Of a stretch of DNA of 64,000 nt, positions 8,449 to 18,000 are shown piece after piece (the first letter of the stretch is position 1; every line of letters starts with the position of its first letter). Both the position numbers and the translations under genes were made by a program. Where the stretch lies: IMG/VR virus record IMGVR_UViG_3300033273_000460, positions 1 to 64,000 of that record. One strand, written 5' to 3'. The notes beneath the pieces were generated by a model. It saw nothing but the letters and a program-made list of their open reading frames with translations. It was not told the origin of the DNA and ran no database searches. Origin of the DNA: a virus.

Positions 8449-9588
8449 CTATTTAACTGCTTTGAGAATCACAGTTTGCTCGTTAAACCTCCCGTTCATT
8501 TTAGTTTCAACAGACTTTATATTTTGTAAGTAGGTGCGTAGTTTTACTTTGCCTGCTTTTACAAACTCTCGAAGTTGCTCTTCTGGTTTGCGCAGTGTCT
8601 TTGCAACACTCTTATGCTCATCAAAATATTGCAGTGTTGTTCCTTTGACTGCTAGTGTTTGATGTTCTTCTGCAACATACTTGCCAATCTTGCGTGTTTT
8701 TGTATTGAATACCCATACTTCAGTAGCACCAATGATGTCAACAGGATTGATACTTGCAACCTTGTATTTCTCGTCGGACACACAATACTTCATTTTTGCA
8801 ACCAACTTGTCAGCACTCTTAGGCTTTGGTGTGCGTGTTTTGCGAGTTGCTTTGCTTTCTGCTGTGACTAGATCACATGCACCAATGATGCTGGTAAAAA
8901 GTTCTACACCTTTTTTGATGTCTGCTTTACTTAGATGAGAAAAACCTTCACGCAAATCATTATCTTGTTCACGAGTAGGTTTCTGTAGCATTGTATATTC
9001 TGCAAGTGGGCCTTCGTAATAGGCACGAATGTGTCTTGCATGTGCTTGGTTTACACTTTTACCACGGAAGAATTTTACAGCATCCCACTTTTTAAACTTG
9101 GTTGGATTGTCAATAAAGTCATCAACTACTTCTTCAATTTCTGCAATGATAGCACCACTTGCTTCTCTGATACGTTCTTGAATGCTAGGAACATAAACAT
9201 TCTTTACTTTTTTTTCTTCAACTTTTGCTTCTTCTACAATAGCTGCTCCACGTTGATTGAGTCCTTCAAACCATCCTGCCATCCAAGCCACACTGTCATC
9301 AGGAGCAGTCATGCCATTGGTTGTCCAATGACAAAATGCTGCCACATGACTTTTTGCAAAGGTGTAGTCTTTGTTTTTAAGAATGTTACTTACAGTTTCT
9401 TTGTCAAACGTTTTCTTCACGTATGCCTTTACAATACTCACATACTCTTTGTTTTCTACTTCAAAGTGAAAATAGTTTCTACAGCTTTTGTAATCATCCA
9501 TAGGAGCACCTTTGGCTCCACTTAGTTTTCTACGAACCGTAGTTGCTTTTTTACGAGGTAATTTTTTACCTTTGAGAACACTTGCCAC
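8449..9588 (-). CDS. lysine-rich conserved phage protein of unknown function
   Basis: I prefer the GTG at 9588, which has AGGAG 8 nt upstream, giving 379 aa; an ATG at 9624 would overlap the upstream gene more deeply and adds a poorly conserved-looking start. The protein is basic and hydrophilic (KGKKLPRKKATTVRRK start). Middle segments are helical and charged (EEAKVEEKKVK), and a Lys/Arg/Pro linker RKTRTPKPKSADK precedes a C-terminal beta-rich part (VWVFNTKTRKIGKYV, VKLRTYLQNI). It has no catalytic motif I recognise. Its basic character would suit nucleic-acid binding, but that is only inference. It overlaps the upstream 61-aa gene by 23 nt. Confidence 0.65.
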   Translation of the reverse strand: MASVLKGKKLPRKKATTVRRKLSGAKGAPMDDYKSCRNYFHFEVENKEYVSIVKAYVKKTFDKETVSNILKNKDYTFAKSHVAAFCHWTTNGMTAPDDSVAWMAGWFEGLNQRGAAIVEEAKVEEKKVKNVYVPSIQERIREASGAIIAEIEEVVDDFIDNPTKFKKWDAVKFFRGKSVNQAHARHIRAYYEGPLAEYTMLQKPTREQDNDLREGFSHLSKADIKKGVELFTSIIGACDLVTAESKATRKTRTPKPKSADKLVAKMKYCVSDEKYKVASINPVDIIGATEVWVFNTKTRKIGKYVAEEHQTLAVKGTTLQYFDEHKSVAKTLRKPEEQLREFVKAGKVKLRTYLQNIKSVETKMNGRFNEQTVILKAVK

Positions 9589-9751
9589 GAGCAATCTCCT
9601 CTTCCATTCCAAGTTCAAAAGCAATTATCTCATTCTGCTTTTGAAGGATAGCTTTATCCAGCATATTTACAATAGTGTCTCTGTCTTGGCTTGTATCAAC
9701 AGCATATCTTACTATTCTAAGTATTTCAATGTCTTCTAGTAGATCGTTCAT
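9566..9751 (-). CDS. small acidic helical protein, unknown
   Basis: 61 residues from the ATG at 9751, which has AAAGGTG just upstream; an earlier in-frame ATG at 9793 lacks a ribosome site. The product MNDLLEDIEILRIVRY... is predicted almost entirely helical, with Ile/Leu at heptad-like spacing, so a short coiled coil is possible. Its end overlaps the following GTG-started gene by 23 nt, suggesting coupled translation. Function unknown. Confidence 0.55.
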   Translation of the reverse strand: MNDLLEDIEILRIVRYAVDTSQDRDTIVNMLDKAILQKQNEIIAFELGMEEEIARGKCSQR

Positions 9752-9805
9752 TGCATCACCTTTTACACATATCTTAATACTAAAATAACACAAATAGCAT
9801 ATGTG

Positions 9806-10033
9806 TCAACCTTTTTTTAAACTTATTCTATAGCTTCCTGGATTGTGAGGTGCATTTGTCCAAGACCGAATGTGTGGATTTTGCGCACACCATGTTTGGA
9901 ATTCACGCATTATAGCACCTTGTCCTGTGATTACTACAACACTTTTTTTGTTCATATAATATGCATCACTGATACGAGTATTGAACATATTCCAAGCACT
10001 GTGCAGTGTATATCCATGTAAATCTATTACCAT
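9806..10033 (-). CDS. Smr-domain protein
   Basis: 75 residues starting at MVIDLHGY (ATG at 10033, with an AAAAAAGG ribosome site). A longer frame reaching 10138 would cover the promoter and start of the divergent gene and is rejected. The IDLHGY block and VVITGQGAI followed by the GSYRISLKK strand match the Smr (MutS2 C-terminal) domain, known for endonuclease or RNA-nuclease activity on branched or collided-ribosome substrates. The usual second motif HGxG reads GQG here, so activity is uncertain. It is a minimal stand-alone domain. Confidence 0.75.
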   Translation of the reverse strand: MVIDLHGYTLHSAWNMFNTRISDAYYMNKKSVVVITGQGAIMREFQTWCAQNPHIRSWTNAPHNPGSYRISLKKG

Positions 10034-10109
10034 TGGTTTGCCTTTTTTGGTTGACGACACACATAAACATGTTATTGTATATATACTGTATTCTAGCATA
10101 GGAGAAGTT

Positions 10110-10424
10110 ATGCTAAAGTTTAAAGATTTAGTTTTCAAGGAAGACCCAGATATTCCGCTAACAAGTGCAAGAGTAGATTACGAACTTTATACACTGAGTG
10201 TGGTAAAGGAAAGACTAAACAAAGGAACCTACGAGATTGCAATACTTAGAGACGGTGTCTTTGTGCGGTTGCCCGGAATAAACACAGGCAGTGGCGATAC
10301 AGTTTTACGATATCTCAGTGAAGAAAATGTCACTGGCGTAATGGTAAAGTTGGCTAGTATTACACTGAATCCAGGAATACTAGTAGACTCTCCTTTTGGG
10401 TCTGCTATGGCATATCACGACTAA
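10110..10424 (+). CDS. small phage protein, unknown
   Basis: 104 residues from the ATG at 10110, which has AGGAGA five bases upstream; the in-frame extension back to 9981 has no ribosome site and overlaps the Smr gene. The product opens MLKFKDLVFKEDP, then alternates helix and strand (YEIAILRDGVFVRLPG, VTGVMVKLASITL). It has no recognised family. It is divergent from Smr and precedes the late promoter of gp14. Confidence 0.6.
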   Translation: MLKFKDLVFKEDPDIPLTSARVDYELYTLSVVKERLNKGTYEIAILRDGVFVRLPGINTGSGDTVLRYLSEENVTGVMVKLASITLNPGILVDSPFGSAMAYHD

Positions 10425-10453
10425 CAATCAAGCTCCGTAGGTATTTAGGAAAC

Positions 10454-10461
10454 CATAAATA
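10454..10461 (+). promoter_or_regulatory. late promoter octamer CATAAATA for gp14-gp15
   Basis: CATAAATA lies 22 nt before the gp14 ATG and 10 nt before its AGGAG ribosome site, the usual spacing for the late promoters in this window. Confidence 0.72.
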
Positions 10462-10482
10462 CACTACTATAGGAGTTTGTAT

Positions 10483-11679
10483 ATGCCCCGTATTTCTATG
10501 TGGCAAAATGGTGCCCATACCAACGATTTTAAGTTCTTTGACAAACGTATCAGTGAAATGTTCACAGTTGGTGGTACCGGCATTAATGTACACAAATATG
10601 TTGGTGTTATTGATCAGGGCCCTAGTGACGATGCATCGCAACCACGTGTGACTGCAGATGATCCTTTGGCTATACAAGATTTTTTGTTTTTAGAAAACAG
10701 AGATCGCAAGTACGATTCAGATGTTTATAACATTCGTGGCATATACAATGTTGCTGACACAGACTTTGATCTAAGTCAGTTTGGACTGTTCCTAAGCAAT
10801 GACACTGTTTTCATAACGTTTCATTTAAATGAAATGGTTGAAGCATTAGGACGTAAACTTATGTCCGGTGACGTGCTAGAACTACCACACCTAAAAGATT
10901 ATCACAGTCTAGATACCAGTATAGATCTTGCGCTATCTCGTTACTACGTGGTGCAAGAAGGTACTCGTCCAAGTGAAGGCTATAGCCCAACTTGGTGGCC
11001 ACATCTATGGCGTGTAAAATGTACACCATTAGTAGATTCACAAGAGTACAGAGACATACTTGACAAGATTCAAGTTGATCCTAGCACCGGCGAAGAAACA
11101 ACAAGCACACTGCGTGATTTATTAAGCACTTACCAAACCGAACTTGAGATAACCAACAAGGTTGTTGAACAAGCAGAAAATGAAGTTCCTGAAAGTGGTT
11201 ATGATGTAAGCAAATACTATGTTGCTCCTGTAGACGAAACAGGCAATCCACTTGAACCTGTAGGACACAGAGCAGATGAAACCGGACTTAGCACAGACAG
11301 TGAACAACAAGATGCAAGTAACACACGCATAACACCACAAAATGCAAATTCTTACAGCGGATACCTAGTAGGCGATGGACTTGCACCAAATGGACATCCT
11401 GTTACAATGGGCACAAGTTTTCCTTCGGATGCAGTTGAAGGATCTTATGTATTAAGATTAGATTTTTTACCTAACAGATTGTTTAGGTTAACAGGCAACA
11501 GATGGCAAAAGGTTGAAGATGATGTGCGTCGCAACCCAACGCCAGGTGCAACAGGACAAAAGAGTCTTAAGAGCGGATTTATCAACAACACAGACACAAC
11601 CACACAAGACGACAACACTGTTATTTCACAGCGTCAAGCACTTAGTAAAGCACTTGAAATACAGGAGGACAATGACTAA
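10483..11679 (+). CDS. 14: neck protein gp14
   Basis: 398 residues from the ATG at 10483 (AGGAG seven bases upstream). The first 160 residues carry strongly conserved gp14 blocks of marine T4-like phages: NDFKFFDKRISE, FTVGGTGINVHKY, YNIRGIYNV, FDLSQFGLFLSND and a VEALGRKLMSGDVLELPHLKDYH stretch. The protein sits at the head-tail joint. The C-terminal 180 residues are Thr/Asn-rich, with an RLDFLPNRLFRLTGNRWQKVEDD terminal block. Its TAA overlaps the ATG of gp15 (TAATG). Confidence 0.9.
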   Translation: MPRISMWQNGAHTNDFKFFDKRISEMFTVGGTGINVHKYVGVIDQGPSDDASQPRVTADDPLAIQDFLFLENRDRKYDSDVYNIRGIYNVADTDFDLSQFGLFLSNDTVFITFHLNEMVEALGRKLMSGDVLELPHLKDYHSLDTSIDLALSRYYVVQEGTRPSEGYSPTWWPHLWRVKCTPLVDSQEYRDILDKIQVDPSTGEETTSTLRDLLSTYQTELEITNKVVEQAENEVPESGYDVSKYYVAPVDETGNPLEPVGHRADETGLSTDSEQQDASNTRITPQNANSYSGYLVGDGLAPNGHPVTMGTSFPSDAVEGSYVLRLDFLPNRLFRLTGNRWQKVEDDVRRNPTPGATGQKSLKSGFINNTDTTTQDDNTVISQRQALSKALEIQEDND

Positions 11680-13082
11680 TGGCAGGAAACCTATTTTTTT
11701 ACGATGAACAGGTCAGACGTTTCCTGCTGCAGTTTATACGTGCATTCAGTAACTTTCAAGTTGAATACGGCAAGGATCGTGATGGTAATACCACATTGGT
11801 CACAGTTCCTGTGCGTTATGGTGATGCTACAAGACAGGTAAGCAGTATCATACGCAACAACAGTGAAAACGCTGTGATTCCAACACCAATGATGAGTGCA
11901 TATGTTACAGCATTTGAATATTCAAGAGAACGTGTGCAGGAACCTTATTGGGTAGACAAAAAACACATTCGTATGCGCAAATATGATCAGGACACTGCTA
12001 GTTACACAACAGCACAAGGCAATGCTTTTACTGTAGAAAGACTGATGCCTGTGCCTTATGATCTTACCATGAACTTGGACATTTGGACATCAAACACAAC
12101 ACAAAAGTTACAGTTGTTAGAACAAATACTTGTGTTGTTTAATCCTAGTTTAGAAATACAGTCTACAGACAACTATCTAGATTGGGGCAGTCTCAGTTAC
12201 ATACAGTTAGAAAACACAACTTGGAGTAATCGAACTGTGCCTGTGGGTGTTGACGAAACCATAGACATTGCTACACTAACTTTCAAAATGCCCATATGGT
12301 TAAGTGCACCAAGTAAAGTTAAAAAACTGGGTGTCGTAACCAAAATTGTAGCAAGCATATATGATGACAATGGTGGTATTGCAGACGGAGTCATAGACGG
12401 ACAGATATTAATGGGTGAACGTATGAAGTTTACTCCTATGAATTTTGGCATACTCATTTTAGGAAATACAATACAAATACTAGACAGAAACGAAACAGTG
12501 ACCAACAAAGTTGAAGGTAGCATACTCAACGATCCTCCAGAAAAAATTGGCACAGATGATGTAACGTGGAAGGCACTTGTAAATCAATACGGAGAATTGC
12601 AAGCAGGTGTTAGTCAAGTGCGATTAGATACACCAGTAGGCGAAGTAGTTGGCACAGTTGCATTCCATCCAACCAATGATTATCAATTGTTGTTTACTGT
12701 AGATTCTGATACAATACCTACAAACGATCTAGATCCTATCGATAAAGTGATCAATCCTTTAAACGTAGCACCAGGTGCAGGCTTGCCTGCAAATGCAATA
12801 GGGCAAAGATACATCATACTCAACAGCATTGGCAACTCAGATAACACAGATGGTCCTGATGCTTGGAAAGATGCTGCAGAAAATGACTTTTATGCAAGTG
12901 CAAACGACATCATTGAATATGATGGTGTGCGTTGGAATGTGGTATTTGACAGCAGCACCGAAACGGGTGTACACTATGTAACTAATACCACAACAGGAAT
13001 TCAATATAGATGGACTGGAACCAATTGGGTCAAGTCTTGGGAAGGTGAATATCAAGCAGGCGAATGGAGCATCGTAATCTAA
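11679..13082 (+). CDS. 15: proximal tail sheath stabilizer / tail completion protein gp15
   Basis: 467 residues. The start NLFFYDEQVRRFLLQFIRAF, then VPVRYGD and IIRNNSENAVIPTPMM, parallels T4 gp15 (FYNSSFRRY..., VPITYAS..., INSQEDV). LMPVPYDLTMNLDIWTSN, LVLFNPSLEIQ and LTFKMPIWLSAP complete the fold. gp15 hexamers cap the finished tail and bind the neck. T4 gp15 is 272 aa; the extra C-terminal 200 residues look like a surface domain ending in a TGIQYRWTGTNWVKSW strand pair. It is translationally coupled to gp14. Confidence 0.85.
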   Translation: MAGNLFFYDEQVRRFLLQFIRAFSNFQVEYGKDRDGNTTLVTVPVRYGDATRQVSSIIRNNSENAVIPTPMMSAYVTAFEYSRERVQEPYWVDKKHIRMRKYDQDTASYTTAQGNAFTVERLMPVPYDLTMNLDIWTSNTTQKLQLLEQILVLFNPSLEIQSTDNYLDWGSLSYIQLENTTWSNRTVPVGVDETIDIATLTFKMPIWLSAPSKVKKLGVVTKIVASIYDDNGGIADGVIDGQILMGERMKFTPMNFGILILGNTIQILDRNETVTNKVEGSILNDPPEKIGTDDVTWKALVNQYGELQAGVSQVRLDTPVGEVVGTVAFHPTNDYQLLFTVDSDTIPTNDLDPIDKVINPLNVAPGAGLPANAIGQRYIILNSIGNSDNTDGPDAWKDAAENDFYASANDIIEYDGVRWNVVFDSSTETGVHYVTNTTTGIQYRWTGTNWVKSWEGEYQAGEWSIVI

Positions 13083-13498
13083 ACCGCAGTGTTGGCACAC
13101 TGTTTTACGCTATAGAAACACAACGCTATATGTTTTTGTTAAGAAGTGCTCGTAATCATGACAGCACTTGGGGATTCTGTAGCGGAAAAGTTGAACAAGG
13201 CGAAAGTGACATACAAGCACTTGAACGTGAGATTATTGAAGAACTTGGTTTTCAACCCAATGTTACCAAGCACATCCCTGTTGAAACATTCACAAACAGC
13301 CGCAAAGGCTTTACTTTTCAGACCTATGTGAGCATAGTAGGACAAGAATTTGTGCCTAATTTAAACAAAGAAAACAAAGGTTATGCCTGGACTGTGATAG
13401 AAAACTATCCCAAGCCACTTCATCCAGGTGTATACAACACACTCAACGCTGAAGAAATTATGACTAAGTTTAAGACTGTTCAGTCTATCTGGCAATAG
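13064..13498 (+). CDS. NUDIX hydrolase
   Basis: 144 residues with a perfect NUDIX box at residues 41-63 (G, then E47, REIIEELGF matching REuxEExGu). NUDIX enzymes hydrolyse nucleoside diphosphates linked to another moiety, such as mutagenic dNTPs, NAD-type or nucleotide-sugar substrates or mRNA caps; the substrate here is not visible. The start lies inside the last codons of gp15 (19-nt overlap), with AGGCGA as ribosome site, so it rides on the late gp14-gp15 transcript. The 3' end overlaps the convergent minus gene by 14 nt. Confidence 0.88.
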   Translation: MEHRNLNRSVGTLFYAIETQRYMFLLRSARNHDSTWGFCSGKVEQGESDIQALEREIIEELGFQPNVTKHIPVETFTNSRKGFTFQTYVSIVGQEFVPNLNKENKGYAWTVIENYPKPLHPGVYNTLNAEEIMTKFKTVQSIWQ

Positions 13499-14231
13499 CA
13501 CCTAGTTGTGCTTCACTTATGTAGTGACTATAATCTAGTTGTCTAAAATTTTTACACCAGTTTAAATCATCTGGATAAAAAGCATAGTTAATATCCGAGA
13601 CACGCACAAACTCAGTGTCAGTATATGTGTTTATTAACCTAACCAAGTTGTCTGTAAATTTGTGGTTGGTTCCATTGACTTCTTGTATTGTTTTGTATAA
13701 ATCGTGTTGTTCAAAATAGATATTTTCTTCGCCTGATTTATACCAATCAAATCCTAACAGATATATTGTTTTATGTCCGTCTGCTGCAGCAACATGTGCT
13801 GCAAGGACCCCTGTTGGAGCATTATAATAGTGTGGATACAGGTGAAATGCACCAGGATTTGAAAGTATGTGCCTAGCATTACTGTATACAATGTTATCCT
13901 CGCAGTATCCACTGTCTGCTATTTCTGCACAAAGTGTTTTTTGAAATACAAATAGGAAAGTTGGACTAAAATCTTTGTAAAGAATGTTGCAGCCATAACT
14001 TTGTCCTACGCTACGCACACCTCCTTCGCCACCAACTTGACCGGTTAGCAATTGCAAATCAAAATTTTTCCTGCTTGGACCATTTCCAATGATGTGTGCT
14101 GTTAGATTATCAGGTTCGTTGAGTATGCTTTTTGCTATCCAAACACGGTTTTCTTCTTTGTTTGCATCACGCCAATTAGTAGATTGTACAACAATCTCAC
14201 CTTCGTAATCAGCAGTGTAGTAGTGTTGCAT
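13485..14231 (-). CDS. GT42/DUF115-like glycosyltransferase-fold protein
   Basis: 248 residues. HIIGNGPSRKNFDL (GNGPS at 49-53) and a later NAPTGVLAAHVAA...IYLLGFDWY (137-164) match in order and spacing the signature of GT42 sialyltransferases (GNGPSL..., SGVYMCAVAIALGY..IYLSGIDFY) and the related DUF115/MptE proteins. A VFQKT and YSNARHIL middle resembles the GT42 acceptor side. Whether it transfers a nonulosonic acid or another sugar is unknown. Its ATG overlaps the stop of the preceding fibre gene (TAATG), so fibre and enzyme are made together. A shorter relative lies at 30598-31170. Confidence 0.6.
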   Translation of the reverse strand: MQHYYTADYEGEIVVQSTNWRDANKEENRVWIAKSILNEPDNLTAHIIGNGPSRKNFDLQLLTGQVGGEGGVRSVGQSYGCNILYKDFSPTFLFVFQKTLCAEIADSGYCEDNIVYSNARHILSNPGAFHLYPHYYNAPTGVLAAHVAAADGHKTIYLLGFDWYKSGEENIYFEQHDLYKTIQEVNGTNHKFTDNLVRLINTYTDTEFVRVSDINYAFYPDDLNWCKNFRQLDYSHYISEAQLGAIAR

Positions 14232-15052
14232 TACATACGTCCTACAACGACTTCAATGACACCCTCTCCTGATACTGTTTTGTTTTCTAAGGCTTTTCCA
14301 ATTACTGTGCCCATCGGGGGATCACCTTCATCATTCCATGCTTGTGCATGCCCTGGTGTTGCACTAGATACCATCATATCTCCTTTAACAACAGGCCCTA
14401 CAACCTTGCAAGGTACACGTCCTACCAACGCTACATTGACTCCGCCTTGTAATTCACTATTCATTAGATATGCAGGATCAACACTGACAACACCTGCAAT
14501 GCGTCGACTTAATTGTGAAGTGCTTTGTGTAACTTCTTCCTCGCCACCAAAAACTAAAACTGTGCCAAATCCATAATCACTATCACTGGTGTATCGTTCA
14601 GCTAAGTCAGCATACTGTGCTGCACTTGCTGTTGTGCTTAGTACATTTGTACTTGGATTGTAACTTAAATTTGTATCTGTTTCTATGCCTTGAGTACCGG
14701 TCGCTCCATCAACAAAAGTAATGTATACAGTTTCGTTCGCAGTGTTATTTGCTGTAACTGTGACGTTGGTTGCTGTGGTTGCAGTAGCAGCATTACCTGT
14801 TACATCACCAGTTACATTACCAGTGAATGTACCAGCAATTGCTCCAGTACCTGTAATAGTTGGACTAGTAAGAGTTTTATTGGTTAGAGTCTGTGTTGCT
14901 CCAGTAGTTACCATCTCAAAGCCGCCAGCAGTAGTACCATCATGCACTCTAATAGTGTCTACAGTAGTGTCGTAACTTAGTTCACCCGCAGCACCTGTAA
15001 ATGCATTGTTTTGGGCAGTAGTTCCTCGTCTCAATTGTAACTGTGTTGGCAT
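14231..15052 (-). CDS. short tail fibre / virion surface protein with C-terminal G2-type domain
   Basis: 273 residues. The N-terminal QLRRGTTAQNN...GELSYDTTVDTIRVHDG is the module found at the base of many phage fibres and tropism proteins. A TLTNKTLTSP repeat follows. The last 140 residues (YADLAERY..., RRIAGVVSVDPAYLMNS, VALVGRVPCKVVGPV.KGD, MGTVIGKALE) form a compact domain shared with the C-terminus of the giant fibre at 18988-24096 and resembling the intramolecular chaperone / peptidase-G2-like ends of other marine phage fibres. It is followed by a translationally coupled glycosyltransferase-like gene. Confidence 0.75.
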   Translation of the reverse strand: MPTQLQLRRGTTAQNNAFTGAAGELSYDTTVDTIRVHDGTTAGGFEMVTTGATQTLTNKTLTSPTITGTGAIAGTFTGNVTGDVTGNAATATTATNVTVTANNTANETVYITFVDGATGTQGIETDTNLSYNPSTNVLSTTASAAQYADLAERYTSDSDYGFGTVLVFGGEEEVTQSTSQLSRRIAGVVSVDPAYLMNSELQGGVNVALVGRVPCKVVGPVVKGDMMVSSATPGHAQAWNDEGDPPMGTVIGKALENKTVSGEGVIEVVVGRM

Positions 15053-15073
15053 ATTGCTCTATCTCCAATAAAC

Positions 15074-15081
15074 TATTTATT
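15074..15081 (-). promoter_or_regulatory. late promoter-like octamer AATAAATA for the short fibre gene
   Basis: Minus-strand AATAAATA 22 nt upstream of the ATG at 15052. It overlaps the stop codon of the upstream fibre gene by two bases. Confidence 0.6.
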
Positions 15082-18000
15082 AAGTAAACACACCCATGTC
15101 ATTTACGCTTGTGCTACCAACTGGTTCCATCATATCATAAACTTCGCCTAATGCAACTCCAAATGCATCAGTACCTCCTAATTCAAATGGTGTCTCTTGT
15201 GAGGTTTGTGCTACATTATAACTTAAATCAAAGTCACCATCTGCGCCAGGAGCAGTTGTAAATGTACTGTTAGTAAAACCACTAGAACCGCCACCTGATC
15301 CTGCATTGGCATCAACGTATGCTTTGGTAGCAGCATCTTGGTTACCAACAGGATCTGCTACATTGGTAACTCTGTTGGCGCCCATGTCTATGGTTTGTGT
15401 GCTTGCAATTGTGATGCCATTGAGTGTGCCAACACTGGTAACATTGCTAAGTGTGTCAAGTGCAGATTCAAAATAGGTTTCAAAATCTGTGAGTGCAACT
15501 TGCTTCATAGTGCCTGCATCATTGACTACAACTCTGTCAGCATCAGCGAGTGTAGTACTAGTTGCACTTGTGTCACCATCAAGTATGTTAAGTTCACTTG
15601 CTGTAGCAGTAACGCCATCAAGTATGTTTAGCTCTGCAGCCGTTGCAGTAACTAGGGTGTTAGCAAGTCTTAATCCTGTGCTTGAGCCATCATGTGTTTC
15701 AACATCAAAATCAGTGCCGTTCATAATCTTGAACTCTGTGCTGGTCATACGCACATTGATATTTTGCGAACCTGCTTTTTGATGTGATATTTCAATTATG
15801 CCATCTTCACTGCCGCTACTTGCATCACCAATCTTACCAGTGATCTTAGCAAACACTGTTTTACTGTCTGCGTCATTATCTGCACTGAACTTGATCTGAC
15901 CAATGTAGTTTGCATCTGCGCCTGTAATATCTCTGAATAGTTCAAACTCAGGTGCTGCACTACTACCTGCTGTGGTGCTTGTAATAGTATTATTACCTGT
16001 GGTATCAACTTTACCATCTAATTGTGTTTGAATATTACTAGTGACGCCATCAACATAGTTAAGTTCAGCGGCTGTTGCTGTTACAAGAGTCCCGCCTAGT
16101 TTTAAGCCGTTGGTTCCGTCATGACTTGCAATATCAAAGTCGTATGCTCCATCACTGAACGTTGTGTTACCAGTTATAGTTGGGGTATTGATAGTAGGAC
16201 TTGTAAGAGTCTTGTTTGTAAGTGTGTCTGTTGTAGCACGACCAACCAGTGTATCTGTGCTTGTAGGAAGTGTTAGTGTTCCTGTGTTACTGATACTGCT
16301 AATAACAGGTGTAGTAAGTGTTTTGTTGGTTAGTGTTTGTGTACCTGCTTCTGTTACAAGTGTGCCTGTTACTCCATTTAATAAATTAAGTTCTGTTGCT
16401 GTACTAGTTACCAGTGTGCCACCAAGTTTAAGTCCGTTTGTTCCATCATGACTGGCAACGTCTACATCTGTTGTACCATCTGCAAAAGTAACATTACCAC
16501 TTTCATCAATGGTCATGCGTGTTGTAGGATCACCATTGTCACCAGTTTGGAACTGTAGATTAGCACCATATGCACTGCCGTCTAGTACAACGTCTGAAAG
16601 TATTCGCACTCTTGTTCTAAAGTCTGTACCATCATGTACTAGACCAACAATCTTTATTAGTTCATCGCCATCAGCAGCCGCTGTTGTACTGCTAGGTGTG
16701 CCTCTGGCTTTTTGGAACAGTATGTCTGGACCGTCGGTACCTGTGTAATATTGGTCAATACGCATTGAACCTTCATACTGTGTGTCACCTACTAGGTGCA
16801 GTGTTCTAGCAGGACTGCTTGTGCCAATACCTAGTCGCCCGTTGCTTGTGTCAATATTAAGCAAGTCTGAACTATCAATGCTACTTCCATCTGTGCCAAC
16901 AATAAGCAAATCACCTGCGTTGGATAGTGTAATACCTGTAACACCGTCTAAGTAGTTAAGTTCTGTTGCTGTACTAGTGACTGCTGTGCCACCTAATATA
17001 AGTGAGCCAATACTTAATCCGCCTGCGGTTACTGTAAGGTTTCCTGTGCTATCACCAGTTGCAGTAGTTGTACCAAGCACAAACTGATCTGCACTCTCGT
17101 CCCACATGATGATTGCATTATCACCGGTGCTCCCTCGTTCCATAACGATACCTAAATCGTTACTGTTACTTGATGCTCCAGTATTAAGTTCAATAAGACT
17201 ATCACTTATCGTTGAGTTAGTTGTACTAACAGTTGTAGTAGTACCATTTACAGTTAAGTTGCCTGTGACTGTTAAGTCTGTATCAACTTGCATGTTGACA
17301 AATGAACGTACTAAACTAGAACCTGCACTGAAAACTTCGTTGGCGCTTGCACTGCCGCCTGAATATAATCTCACAGAACCTGATTCTGAAATAATACCTA
17401 TGCCTCTAGTAGCATTTCTATTTCTCAATGCACTAGGTAAACTACCAGTATCTGCTTCATCAATAAACTCTATTCTGTCATGGTCATTGCTGTTATTAAC
17501 TTTAAACAACACTTCACGAGTGTTTGCTGTACCTGTACCTACAATGTGCAGTCTTGCATCAATATCACTTGCACTAGCAACACCAATACCCAAACTGGCA
17601 GTTGAACTGTTGTAAATCATGCCACTGCTAACAAAGCCATTGTTACTACTGTTCATTGCAATGATTTCGTTTGCACTGGTGTTGTCAAACATTCCATCTG
17701 TGTAGTTTAGTTCAGCACCAGTTGCTGTAACTGCTGTGCCGCCGTAGTTTAGATTGCCAGCACCAATAACAACTTCACCTGTTCCTTTAGGTGTAAGATT
17801 GATATCAATGTTTGTATCGCCACCAGTAGCACTTAGTGTAGGACCATTACCTGTTGCGGCATTGGCAATAGTAAACTCGTTAACTGCACTAGCAGTTTCA
17901 CTAAACTTCAATAGTTCTAATGTACCGTCACCAATAGCATTGCCATTTACATCAAGCATGCCGCCAAGTTGCGGAGTAGTATCTTCAACAATGTTGCTTA

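Noticed and set aside
9981-10109. Longer start for the 104-aa plus-strand gene
   Set aside because: The extension is antisense to the Smr gene start, has no ribosome site, and the ATG at 10110 has AGGAGA at good spacing.
10034-10138. Longer start for the Smr protein
   Set aside because: The 35 extra residues are hydrophobic and Cys-rich, cover the divergent promoter, and the domain begins exactly at MVIDLHG with its own ribosome site.
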